A DNA stretch of 64,000 nucleotides from G038396625 sp038396625 (GTDB taxonomy: Bacteria; Bacillota; Clostridia; Peptostreptococcales; Thermotaleaceae): contig CP121688.1 of the NCBI GenBank assembly GCA_038396625.1, forward strand, positions 682,001-746,000. Direction: 5' to 3'. How positions within the stretch are numbered: the first letter of the stretch is position 1; every line of letters begins with the position of its first letter. The position numbers were made by a program, and so were the translations under genes. The notes below the pieces were generated by a model, which saw nothing but the letters and a program-made list of their open reading frames with translations, was not told the DNA's origin and did not search any database. Of the stretch, positions 35,591-44,589 are shown piece after piece.

Positions 35591-37660
35591 ATGCATATCC
35601 TAAAACAGAAGGGAAAACGGCATCATTTAACAAAGAGGATATTTCAATGGCAATCAAAAATGAAAGTACAACTGACTATGGTAATTGTATTAATGATGGG
35701 GTTGACAGTGATTGCCATTGGAACCATTAATTATTATAATGATATTCAAAAAATGGTGGAAAGCAAGAAAGAAGCAAACTTAATCATGGCAAAGACGGTA
35801 GCTTCTGAAGTGGATATGTATGTGACAGATGCCATACGTGGGATGAAAACGGTTATTGCTACGGTCGATTTTGAACATATGGATGCCTATGAAAAAAATA
35901 CCACCTTAGCAAAAATCGCCAGCAATAATGAACAATTTAAGGCCATATATATGACGGATTTAGAAGGGAATATTGTTGCAACTACCAATGCAAAACGAGA
36001 CAGTGGACAAAATTATCAAAAAGAAGCATGGTTTCAACAAGCAATGAAAGAAAATATCTATATGTCTCAAACCTTTATCGATCAAGACGCGAATATACCG
36101 ATCATTGTGATTGCATTACCTATTGAAAATATCGTGTCGGGGAAGACCGGAATGATGGCGGTGGATTTACGGCTGGATCGATTATATTATTTGATTCGAA
36201 ATATGAAAATTGGAGAAACGGGTTTTAGTTATATCGTGGATCAACAAGGAAATATCATTGCACATCCTCAATTTAAAGAAAAAGTTCTTACAAAATATAA
36301 TGCCGCTAAAAATGGTGTACTAGGGGTACAGAATGTAATAGAAGGAAAAGAAGGCGTGGATATTTATCATGATACAGAAAATAGAAAGGTAATTGGCGCC
36401 TATTTTCCCACTACTTCTACCAATTGGGGGATATTAGTGGAACAGCCATATCATGAAGTCATTAAACAAGGAAAAGAAGCATTGAGAAGAACTTTTATTA
36501 TTTCTAATTTTTTTATACTTGTATCTCTCTTCGTAGGCGTTATTTTTGCTAGGATTTTTACAAGACCCATTCTTGATATGGTAAAGGTGGCTAACCAAAT
36601 AAAGGATGGCGATTTGACTGAAAGAATTCAAGTGCGTACGACTAATGAGGTAGGTGTATTACAGCAAGCTTTCAATGAGATGGCAAATGCCTTGGCGAAC
36701 ATCATTAAGGACGTACATAGAGCAGCAGAAAAGGTACGCCATTGTATTACTGATTTGGAAAATAATGCAGAATTGACGGCAGGGGCAGTTACCGAAATTA
36801 CAGCGGTGATGGATGAAGTAGCGGCAGGTACAGAGAAGCAAATTGTGAGTATAAAAAATACAACAGACATGGTAGATCAAATGAGCTATAGTGTAAAGCG
36901 TGTATCGGAAAATACATTAAAATTTCAGAAGGCTTCTAATCAGGCGGTAAATGTTGCTCAAAAAGGAGCCGAGGATATTGAAAAAATGAATGCAACCATT
37001 CAATCTATTGACGAGACAGTAGGAGAATCCGCGAAACAGATAGAACAATTGATTCATCATACCCACCAAATTGAAGATATTGTTCAGTTGATTAAGGGAA
37101 TATCTGACCAAACCAATTTATTGGCATTAAATGCAGCCATTGAAGCGGCACGAGCGGGAGAACATGGAAGAGGGTTTGCGGTGGTGGCAGATGAAATAAG
37201 AAAGCTGGCAGAACAATCTGCTAAGGCTTCTTCAAATATTGTTTCATTAACAGAGACTATGCAGAATGAAACAGATCATGCAATAAAAGCGATGGAAGAT
37301 AGCTTGCAAAAAGTACAAAATGGAACTCAAATAATAGGTAGTACTAGCCAATCTTTTTATAAAATCATTGAAGAAACCCAAATGATGGCTAAGGAAGTAG
37401 AGGAATTTACTGGAGCTGTGCAACAGCTGAATGTTGGTATAGATACTGTAGATAATGCAATCAAAGAAGTTAGTCAAATATCGGAAACGACTGCTTCAGG
37501 AACACAGACGGTCTTAGCAAGCACAGAAGAACAGGATATTTCTATTCGCCAGATCACTCATGAGATGAAAGGATTAAGCAGTATGATTTATGAGCTGGAA
37601 AAGATGGTGGAAAGATTTGTACTGGTTCAAGAAGAAGTGGGTTCTAAGAAAGAAAAATAG
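35591..37660 (+). CDS. Methyl-accepting chemotaxis protein (dCache type)
   Basis: 689-residue chemoreceptor. A first membrane helix (about 26-47) is followed by an extracellular double Cache-like sensor domain (to about 300), a second helix (about 302-325, FIISNFFILVSLFVGVIFA), HAMP, and the signalling domain with the tip DQTNLLALNAAIEAARAGE (about 506-525). The ligand is not evident. I chose ATG 35591 with AAGGGGG upstream; an open frame further upstream has no ribosome binding site. I see no sigma-28 promoter directly upstream, although chemoreceptors often have one. Confidence 0.93.
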   Translation: MHILKQKGKRHHLTKRIFQWQSKMKVQLTMVIVLMMGLTVIAIGTINYYNDIQKMVESKKEANLIMAKTVASEVDMYVTDAIRGMKTVIATVDFEHMDAYEKNTTLAKIASNNEQFKAIYMTDLEGNIVATTNAKRDSGQNYQKEAWFQQAMKENIYMSQTFIDQDANIPIIVIALPIENIVSGKTGMMAVDLRLDRLYYLIRNMKIGETGFSYIVDQQGNIIAHPQFKEKVLTKYNAAKNGVLGVQNVIEGKEGVDIYHDTENRKVIGAYFPTTSTNWGILVEQPYHEVIKQGKEALRRTFIISNFFILVSLFVGVIFARIFTRPILDMVKVANQIKDGDLTERIQVRTTNEVGVLQQAFNEMANALANIIKDVHRAAEKVRHCITDLENNAELTAGAVTEITAVMDEVAAGTEKQIVSIKNTTDMVDQMSYSVKRVSENTLKFQKASNQAVNVAQKGAEDIEKMNATIQSIDETVGESAKQIEQLIHHTHQIEDIVQLIKGISDQTNLLALNAAIEAARAGEHGRGFAVVADEIRKLAEQSAKASSNIVSLTETMQNETDHAIKAMEDSLQKVQNGTQIIGSTSQSFYKIIEETQMMAKEVEEFTGAVQQLNVGIDTVDNAIKEVSQISETTASGTQTVLASTEEQDISIRQITHEMKGLSSMIYELEKMVERFVLVQEEVGSKKEK

Positions 37661-37790
37661 GCACCTTTATCCCTTGTAACCTTATGTGAATATCTATATA
37701 ATTGTAAGCGTTAGGAAAATATTTTGACAAGCATTTGTATGTTGTCGTTACATAGTTGTTAATGTCAAAGAAAGGAGTTTTTTAAACTTG

Positions 37791-39950
37791 ATGATTCAAC
37801 AATTAGCCCAAGAATTTCGAATTAAAGAATCCCAAGTGCGGGCGACTATTGATTTGATTGATCAGGGAAATACCATTCCCTTTATTGCCAGGTACAGAAA
37901 AGAACAAACTGGAGAATTAAGTGATACGGTGCTTCGAGAATTACATGAGCGCTTGATTTATTTACGTAATCTTGAGACAAGAAAAGAAGAGGTTATTCGT
38001 CTAATTCAAGAGCAGGACAAGTTAACGGATGTATTACAAGCAAAGATTCAGAAAGCAGTGACGATTACAGAGGTGGAGGATTTATATAGACCCTATCGTC
38101 CTAAAAGAAGGACAAGAGCAACGGTAGCTAAAGAAAAGGGATTAGCACCTCTCGCCAAAATCATCTTTTCCCAGGAAATATTCGACGGCGATATTAAGGA
38201 AATGGCAGCGTCCTACATGAATGAAGAAAAAGAAGTGCATACTGTCGAGGCGGCAATCCAAGGTGCGCAGGATATTATTGCAGAAATGATCTCTGACGAA
38301 GCTGCCTATCGCAAAAAAATAAGGATGCTCACCTTTGACAAAGGAACTGTCATTGCTGCAGCTGTCGATCCAGAAGAAAAATCTGTATATGAGATGTATT
38401 ATGATTATAAAGAGCCAACAAAACGTATTGCAGACCATAGGGTGTTGGCGATCAATAGAGGAGAAAAAGAAAAAATATTAAAAGTGAAAATTGACGCACC
38501 TATGGAAGAAATTCTATCTTTCTTAAAAAAAGAAACAGTGAAGAAAAAAAGAAGTATTACTTCCTATTTGGTGGAAGAAGCTGTGGAAGACAGTTATAAG
38601 AGACTAGTGGCACCATCTATTGAGCGGGAAATTCGCAATGAACTGACAGAACGAGCGGAAGAAAAAGCCATTAAGGTTTTCGCTGAGAACTTAAATAATT
38701 TGCTGTTGCAGCCACCTATGAAGGATGTGGTGGTGATGGGATTTGATCCAGCATTTCGAACAGGCTGTAAAATTGCAGTGGTGGATGAAACAGGAAAGCT
38801 ATTAAGCACTACCACCGTATACCCTACGGCACCGCAAAATGACACAGAAAAAGCCAAGAAAACTTTATTAGACTTGATTGAGAAATACAAAGTTAATGTC
38901 ATTGCCATTGGTAATGGAACCGCATCTAGAGAATCAGAAATGTTTGTGGCAGATATGATTAAGGAAGTAGCAAGACCTTTGTATTATATTATTGTCAATG
39001 AAGCAGGAGCCTCTGTGTATTCGGCGTCTAAGCTGGCAGCAGAAGAGTATCCAGAGGTGAATGTATCTTTAAGAGGAGCCATTTCCATTGCCAGAAGGTT
39101 ACAGGATCCTTTAGCAGAATTGGTAAAAATTGACCCCAAACATATTGGTGTAGGACAATACCAGCATGATGTCAGTCAGACGAAGTTAAATGAAGCACTT
39201 CAGGGAGTGGTAGAAAATGCAGTGAATCGTGTAGGCGTAGATTTAAATACAGCTTCTCCTTCTTTGCTGCAATATATTTCAGGTATCAGTAAAACCGTGG
39301 CACACAATATTGTAAAATATAGAGAAGAAAAAGGAAAGTTTAAGGATAGACAAGAGCTTTTAAAGGTTGCTAGATTAGGACCTGCGGCTTTTGTTCAATG
39401 TGCAGGTTTTTTGAGAATTGCAGATGGCGTTCATCCTTTAGATCGTACGGCGGTACATCCTGAATCCTATGCTGTAGCAAAAAGTTTTTTAGAGATGATG
39501 GGATATACCTTAGAGGATGTAAAAAACAATCATCTGAAGGAATTAAAAGAAAAGCTGAAAGAACAGAAAATTGAAGAATGGGCAGAAAAATTGAATACAG
39601 GGGTGCCCACCCTAAGAGATATGATTCAAGAAATACAAAAGCCTGGGCGAGATCCTAGGGATGAAATGCCCAAACCTGTGTTTAGGACAGATGTACTTAA
39701 AATAGAAGATTTAAAACCCGATATGATTTTAACAGGAACGGTGCGTAATGTTATTGACTTTGGAGCATTTGTAGATATTGGTATCAAAAACGACGGTTTG
39801 GTACATATATCCGAAATGAGTGAGAAGTTCATTAAAAATCCCATGGAGATCGTGTCCGTAGGAGATGTAGTAAAAGTAAGAGTTTTAAAAGTAGATTTAG
39901 AGAGACAAAAGGTAGGCTTAAGCATGAAAGGGGTTCAAAATGACAATTAA
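37791..39950 (+). CDS. tex: Tex-family S1 RNA-binding protein
   Basis: 719 residues. The Tex N-terminal helical region (LAQEFRIKESQVRATIDLIDQGNTIPFIARYRKE), YqgF-like RNase H fold (VVMGFDPAFRTGCKIAVVDE), helix-hairpin-helix (LNTASPSLLQYISGISKTVA) and C-terminal S1 domain (TGTVRNVIDFGAFVDIGI) are in order. Tex is a conserved transcription or RNA-processing factor. The ATG at 37791 follows AAAGGAG by 13 bases; the TTG at 37788 is a close alternative. The stop overlaps the ppaX start by 11 bases. Confidence 0.94.
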   Translation: MIQQLAQEFRIKESQVRATIDLIDQGNTIPFIARYRKEQTGELSDTVLRELHERLIYLRNLETRKEEVIRLIQEQDKLTDVLQAKIQKAVTITEVEDLYRPYRPKRRTRATVAKEKGLAPLAKIIFSQEIFDGDIKEMAASYMNEEKEVHTVEAAIQGAQDIIAEMISDEAAYRKKIRMLTFDKGTVIAAAVDPEEKSVYEMYYDYKEPTKRIADHRVLAINRGEKEKILKVKIDAPMEEILSFLKKETVKKKRSITSYLVEEAVEDSYKRLVAPSIEREIRNELTERAEEKAIKVFAENLNNLLLQPPMKDVVVMGFDPAFRTGCKIAVVDETGKLLSTTTVYPTAPQNDTEKAKKTLLDLIEKYKVNVIAIGNGTASRESEMFVADMIKEVARPLYYIIVNEAGASVYSASKLAAEEYPEVNVSLRGAISIARRLQDPLAELVKIDPKHIGVGQYQHDVSQTKLNEALQGVVENAVNRVGVDLNTASPSLLQYISGISKTVAHNIVKYREEKGKFKDRQELLKVARLGPAAFVQCAGFLRIADGVHPLDRTAVHPESYAVAKSFLEMMGYTLEDVKNNHLKELKEKLKEQKIEEWAEKLNTGVPTLRDMIQEIQKPGRDPRDEMPKPVFRTDVLKIEDLKPDMILTGTVRNVIDFGAFVDIGIKNDGLVHISEMSEKFIKNPMEIVSVGDVVKVRVLKVDLERQKVGLSMKGVQNDN

Positions 39951-40590
39951 AACCATTTTATTTGACCTAGATGGGACACTGCTTGATACTAATGAGTTGA
40001 TTATTCAATCATTTCAGCACACTTATCAAAAGCATTTAAATAAAAAAGTACCTAGGGAAACGATTATAAAATCCTTTGGAGAGATATTGCAGCATACAAT
40101 GGAGCGAGAGTTTAATGAATGTGCGCAAGAAGCACTTCAAACCTATAGGAATTTCCAGAATTCTCATTTTTATGACTACATTACCATGCATGCAGGGGTA
40201 AAGGAGGCTTTACAATTTTTTTATGAGAAGGAGTATAAGCTAGGTGTGGTTACTTCACGATTAAATGATTCTGCTTTAAAAGGATTGAAGCATTTTCATT
40301 TAGAGCATTACTTTGGATCTATTATTGGAGCTGATGACACAAACAAGCATAAACCCGATCCTACCCCTGCCCTTATGGCGCTAGAAGAACTAGAGCAAAA
40401 TCCAGAAGAAACCATGATGGTGGGAGATAGCCCTTATGATGTACTTTGTGGAAAAAATGCAGGTATGAAAACGGTAGCCGTAGGATGGAGTGCATTGCCT
40501 AGAGAAATGTACATGACCCATAATCCAGATTATTTAGTGGAAAGCATGGAAGAGCTGGTAGCATTGGTAGAAAAATTAAATACAAAATAA
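39940..40590 (+). CDS. ppaX: Pyrophosphatase PpaX-like HAD hydrolase
   Basis: 216-residue HAD hydrolase. The nucleophile motif is ILFDLDGTLLDT at residues 5-16, motif II is VTSRLND and motif III/IV is MMVGDSPYDVLCGKNAG. It closely resembles PpaX, which hydrolyses pyrophosphate released by HPr kinase/phosphorylase in Firmicutes, though other phosphoglycolate-phosphatase-like substrates are possible. It overlaps the end of tex by 11 bases and is translationally coupled to it. Confidence 0.8.
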   Translation: MTIKTILFDLDGTLLDTNELIIQSFQHTYQKHLNKKVPRETIIKSFGEILQHTMEREFNECAQEALQTYRNFQNSHFYDYITMHAGVKEALQFFYEKEYKLGVVTSRLNDSALKGLKHFHLEHYFGSIIGADDTNKHKPDPTPALMALEELEQNPEETMMVGDSPYDVLCGKNAGMKTVAVGWSALPREMYMTHNPDYLVESMEELVALVEKLNTK

Positions 40591-40592
40591 AA

Positions 40593-40628
40593 AATATGGG
40601 ACAGATCACTGTTCCATATTTTTTTATA
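40593..40628 (+). terminator. tex-ppaX terminator
   Basis: 12-base stem AATATGGGACAG/CTGTTCCATATT (40593-40604 and 40609-40620; one G-U), loop ATCA, followed by a run of seven T. Confidence 0.93.
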
Positions 40629-40669
40629 AAGACGCTATGCTATTAAAAATCTTGTAAAACAATGGATAA

Positions 40670-40846
40670 GTTGCCCAAACTGTAGAGGTGTATGGGTATA
40701 AGACCGTTCATGATATGTATGGCAAAGATAAAAAATACTTCTCTACAATTCATTTGAATCGCCATGAACAGCATAAAATACAACATACGACAAGCCTTGC
40801 GTTATTCCCATTATTATTATTTTCAGATAAGTTTGTCAAAGAATAG
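40670..40846 (+). pseudogene. Possible gene remnant
   Basis: A 58-codon frame without a start (VAQTVEVYGYKTVHDMYG...), coding-like in composition and ending ALFPLLLFSDKFVKE. A short frame beginning at ATG 40662 (MDKLPKL) precedes it in another phase, so one indel could join them. Family not recognised; it may be a decayed small gene or chance. The rest of the 40629-40900 gap holds only the lytS promoter. Confidence 0.3.
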
Positions 40847-40862
40847 AAAAATAAAGTATAAT
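40833..40862 (+). promoter_or_regulatory. Sigma-A promoter of lytS
   Basis: TTGTCA (40833-40838), 18-base spacer, TATAAT (40857-40862), about 40 bases before the lytS start. Confidence 0.7.
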
Positions 40863-40900
40863 ATGAGATATAGAGAAAGATGGGAAAAAGGTGGATGCAT

Positions 40901-42619
40901 ATGATGATGGAGATTATTTTGGGATTAGGCAATAAGTTTGGAAATTTATTTGTTTTTGCATTTATCCTCACGCGATTAAAATCTTTCCGGAATCTTATTG
41001 CAAAAAAACCTGTCAATATGAAGGATAAAATGATTCTATCCTTTGTTTTCGGCATCTTTGGTATTATCGGAACCTATTTCAGTATAGAATTTGAAGGCGC
41101 TTTGGTAAATACACGAATTATTGGTGTGGCAACAGGAGGCCTTTTGGGCGGTCCTGTTGTTGGATTAGTGGCAGGAATAATTGCAGGAGTCCATCGTGGA
41201 CTCATTAATATTGGTGGTTTTACTACGACGGCTTGTGCAATTTCTACGGTATTTGAAGGACTTATGGCGGGGTATATGGGAAGATACATTCAAAATAAAA
41301 ACAATAAATGGTTTTATGCGGCCTTAACTGCAGCCATTGCAGAGAGTATGCGAAAAATTTCTGTCCTCATATTTTCAAAACCATTTCCAGCTGCTGTGGC
41401 GTTAGTAAAGGCCATCTGGATTCCTATGGTGATCATTAATTCCATTGGCTTAGCATTGTTGTTTGTTATTATCGAAAGTATCTATAATGAACAGGAAAAA
41501 ATGGGTGCACATCAGGCTCAGTTAACTCTGAAGATTGCTGATAAAACATTACCTTATATCAAAAAAGGTTTGCATTCTAAAGAAATTGAAGTTGTTGCGA
41601 ATATTGTTTATGATATGACCGATTATTGTGCAGTAACCTTTACAGATCGAGAAAGGATTGTAGCACATGTTGGTGCTAGAACAGAGCGTCATCATACAGG
41701 AAAACCCATTGTTACGAAGATTACTGAAAAAGTGTTAGCAACGGGAGAGCCTGTTATTCTTGGTCACTGCAGTGAAAGAATATGTGAATATAAACATTGT
41801 TGTCCCCTTGAATCAGTAATTATGTATCCACTAAAGGAAAATGACAAAATTATTGGAACCTTTAAGTTATATAAATCTATGTCCAATGCCATTACTTCTA
41901 TCGATGTGGAGTTGGCCAACGGATTGGCAAAATTATTTTCGACTCAGCTAACGATGGGAAAACTAGAGCATAATTCCAAACTATTGGCTACAGCAGAATT
42001 GAAAGCGCTACAAGCCCAAATCAATCCTCATTTTTTATTCAATTCCTTAACGGTAATTGGTTCTCTTTGCAGAATCAATCCAGAAAAAGCAAGAAGTTTG
42101 ATTACCCATCTGAGCAATGTATTTAGAAAAAATCTAAATATGAATAAAGAATTGGTAGCACTTGATGTGGAACTAAATCATATAAAATCCTATGTAGCAA
42201 TTGAAAAGGCTAGATTTGAAGAGAAGCTTGAGGTAATCTACCAAATTGAAAAAGATGTGGCTTGTCTACTGCCCCCATTAACATTGCAGCCCATTGTTGA
42301 AAATGCCATTAAACACGGCTTGTTGCCGAAAAAACAAGGAGGCATGGTAAAAATTATGGGGATGATGTATGGCAAGGAAGCTATTATTCATATTGAAGAC
42401 AATGGGGTAGGCATCGGAGAAGACAAAATCCATCAATTGTTAGATCATGATATTACACATAGGGATTCACTAGGACTCAATAACGTAAATCAAAGATTAA
42501 AGGGAATGTTTGGAGAAAAATATGGGCTGCAGATTGACAGCAAAGTTGGTGAAGGGACTTCTGTAACCATAAGGATTCCTCCTATAGAAAATTTGATGGA
42601 GCGTGATGAAAGTGCTTAA
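40901..42619 (+). CDS. lytS: LytS-family sensor histidine kinase
   Basis: 572-residue sensor kinase. N-terminal 5TMR-LYT membrane domain (about 1-190, with GGPVVGLVAGIIAGVHRGLINIGGFTT), a GAF-like domain (about 210-340), and a HisKA_7TM/LytS-type kinase core with NPHFLFNSL (His about 375) and PIVENAIKHGL. I prefer the ATG at 40901 after AAAGGTGG; ATG 40880 has no ribosome binding site. It overlaps the response regulator gene. In Bacillus LytST responds to pyruvate or membrane state and controls pyruvate transporters; here the next genes are a TAXI-TRAP transporter. Confidence 0.92.
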   Translation: MMMEIILGLGNKFGNLFVFAFILTRLKSFRNLIAKKPVNMKDKMILSFVFGIFGIIGTYFSIEFEGALVNTRIIGVATGGLLGGPVVGLVAGIIAGVHRGLINIGGFTTTACAISTVFEGLMAGYMGRYIQNKNNKWFYAALTAAIAESMRKISVLIFSKPFPAAVALVKAIWIPMVIINSIGLALLFVIIESIYNEQEKMGAHQAQLTLKIADKTLPYIKKGLHSKEIEVVANIVYDMTDYCAVTFTDRERIVAHVGARTERHHTGKPIVTKITEKVLATGEPVILGHCSERICEYKHCCPLESVIMYPLKENDKIIGTFKLYKSMSNAITSIDVELANGLAKLFSTQLTMGKLEHNSKLLATAELKALQAQINPHFLFNSLTVIGSLCRINPEKARSLITHLSNVFRKNLNMNKELVALDVELNHIKSYVAIEKARFEEKLEVIYQIEKDVACLLPPLTLQPIVENAIKHGLLPKKQGGMVKIMGMMYGKEAIIHIEDNGVGIGEDKIHQLLDHDITHRDSLGLNNVNQRLKGMFGEKYGLQIDSKVGEGTSVTIRIPPIENLMERDESA

Positions 42620-43352
42620 AGTGCTGATTGTGGATGATGAAAAATATATTCGAGATGAGTTAAAATATTTTTTAGGAAAGTATGAGGATATTGAAATAGT
42701 AGGGGAAACGGGAGAAGGAGAAGAAGTGATTAATTTGGTGGACACATGCAATCCAGATATTGTATTTTTAGATATTCAGCTTGGAAAAATGAATGGATTG
42801 CTATTGGCACGCAAAATATTGGATAAAGAAAATCCGCCTTATGTAGTATTAGCCACAGCCTATAACGAATATGCCATTCAAGGCTTTGAAATTAATGTAG
42901 TAGATTATATGTTAAAGCCTTTTTCAGAAGAAAGGTTAAAAGTGGCGATTGATAGAATTCGAAAACAAAATGATAAGTATGGTGGCAAAGAACTTGAGGA
43001 TCAGGAAGAGGAAATTAATCTTAATAAATTATGTGTTTTTCACAATAATCGATTGGTGCTTATGGATATAGAAGATATCCAATATATAGAGTCTGAAAAC
43101 AAAGAAGTTGCTGTTTATGCAGGAGATAAAGTATATCATTGCAATTATTCTTTAAAAGAATTAGAGACAAAATTTAAAAATAAAAAATTTATTCGTACCC
43201 ATAAAAGTTATATTGTGAATATTGATTTCATAGAAGAGATTATTCCTTGGTTTAACTACACCTATAAGATTACGATGAAAGGAAATGCAGAAATTGAAAT
43301 ACCTGTTAGCAGAAATTATTTAAAAAAATTTAAAAGAATTTTAGGCATATGA
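42606..43352 (+). CDS. lytR: LytR/LytT-family response regulator
   Basis: 248 residues. Receiver domain with phosphoacceptor Asp56 (DIVFLDIQLGKMNG) and a C-terminal LytTR DNA-binding domain (about 140-245, YIESENKEVAVYAG and IRTHKSYIVNIDFIEEI). It begins at ATG 42606, inside the lytS gene, with GGAG upstream, so the pair is translationally coupled. A terminator follows directly, which separates it from the TRAP genes. Likely target: the TAXI-TRAP operon downstream, inferred from position. Confidence 0.93.
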   Translation: MKVLKVLIVDDEKYIRDELKYFLGKYEDIEIVGETGEGEEVINLVDTCNPDIVFLDIQLGKMNGLLLARKILDKENPPYVVLATAYNEYAIQGFEINVVDYMLKPFSEERLKVAIDRIRKQNDKYGGKELEDQEEEINLNKLCVFHNNRLVLMDIEDIQYIESENKEVAVYAGDKVYHCNYSLKELETKFKNKKFIRTHKSYIVNIDFIEEIIPWFNYTYKITMKGNAEIEIPVSRNYLKKFKRILGI

Positions 43353-43380
43353 AGCAGGATCTGTTCCTGCTTCTTGCTTT
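43352..43380 (+). terminator. lytS-lytR terminator
   Basis: AAGCAGGA/TCCTGCTT stem (43352-43359 and 43365-43372), 5-base loop, followed by CTTGCTTTTTAA. Confidence 0.8.
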
Positions 43381-43497
43381 TTAATCTAAAATCTATGCAG
43401 GTTATCTATAAAATACTGTAAGAAAGTTAAAATAAATTTTAAAATTTCACAAAAAACTATACAATTTACTTAAATAAAGTACAGGGAGGGTATTGTA

Positions 43498-44499
43498 ATG
43501 AAAAGAAAAGTATCTATACTTTTAGCACTTATGCTGGTATTGAGTATTTTTGCTGTAGGATGTTCAAACTCTCAAGATGGAAGTGAAAATACAGCTTCGG
43601 AAAACGCTTCTACATCTGGTAAAAAAATGTTTGTAACCATTGCTACTGGAGGAAGTTCAGGACCATACTTCGCAATCGGTGGCGCAATGGCAAATTTATT
43701 AAATGAAAAGATGGATAATGTAAATGCATCTGTTCAATCTACTGGTTCTTCCGTAGTAAATGCTACATTATTGGGAGAGCAAAAAGCAGAACTTGCTTTT
43801 GCAATGAATGACGTTATTAGTTATGCGTATGAGGGCATAGAAGTTTTCAAAGATAAAGGAAAAGTGGAAAGCTTAAGGGGCGTTGCTGCTCTATATCCAA
43901 ACTATGTGCAAGTTGTTACCTTAGAGGATAAAGGAATTAATGAAATCTCTGATTTAAAAGGTAAAAAAGTAGGGGTAGGAGCACCGGGAAGTGGTACAGA
44001 AGTAAATGCCCGTCAAATTTTAGGAACGCATGGTATTACTTATGATGATATCGATGAAGATTTCCTATCCTATGCAGAAAGTATTGAACAATTAAAAAAT
44101 GGTGCGGTAGATGCAGCTTTCTTAACTTCAGGACTACCAAATTCTAATATTATGGATATCTGTACAACCCATGATGTAAAGATTGTTCCAATTCGTAAAG
44201 ATGTGGTTGAAAAATTAGCACAAGACTATCCATTCTATTCTTCAGAAATGATTCCTGCAGGAACTTATGATGACAAAGAGGATGTGGAGACTGCGGCGGT
44301 AACTTCATTACTTGTTACAAGAGCAGAATTAAGTGAAGAGGAAGTGTACAATATCACAAAAACCATTTTTGATAATATAGACTCACTTCATGAAGCCCAT
44401 TCTGCAGCCAAAAGAATTAGCCTAGATACCGTAAGAAAAGGAATGCCTATTCCATTACATCCAGGGGCAGAGAAATATTTTAAAGAGCAAGGAAAATAA
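43498..44499 (+). CDS. TAXI-family TRAP transporter solute-binding protein
   Basis: 333-residue lipoprotein: signal peptide with lipobox AVGC (Cys22), then a TAXI fold with TIATGGSSGPYFAIGGAMANLL and GKKVGVGAPGSGTEVNARQIL. It binds a substrate outside the cell and delivers it to the TRAP membrane protein; TAXI proteins often carry glutamate, 2-oxoglutarate or other organic acids, but the ligand is not evident. GGGAGGG precedes the ATG. A large hairpin lies between it and the permease gene, probably adjusting their relative expression. Confidence 0.93.
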   Translation: MKRKVSILLALMLVLSIFAVGCSNSQDGSENTASENASTSGKKMFVTIATGGSSGPYFAIGGAMANLLNEKMDNVNASVQSTGSSVVNATLLGEQKAELAFAMNDVISYAYEGIEVFKDKGKVESLRGVAALYPNYVQVVTLEDKGINEISDLKGKKVGVGAPGSGTEVNARQILGTHGITYDDIDEDFLSYAESIEQLKNGAVDAAFLTSGLPNSNIMDICTTHDVKIVPIRKDVVEKLAQDYPFYSSEMIPAGTYDDKEDVETAAVTSLLVTRAELSEEEVYNITKTIFDNIDSLHEAHSAAKRISLDTVRKGMPIPLHPGAEKYFKEQGK

Positions 44500-44524
44500 T
44501 ATGCAATTCAATAAAGTAATTCAA

Positions 44525-44558
44525 TATGGAAAGGGCATTGGAAGATGCCCTTTCCATA
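44525..44558 (+). terminator. Intercistronic hairpin in the TRAP operon
   Basis: A 14-base perfect stem TATGGAAAGGGCAT (44525-44538) with ATGCCCTTTCCATA (44545-44558). It lacks a T-run, so it is better read as a partial attenuator or RNA-stabilising element that keeps binding protein mRNA more abundant than the permease part. Confidence 0.6.
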
Positions 44559-44589
44559 TATTAAAATGAAGAGATGAAGAGGTGATAAT

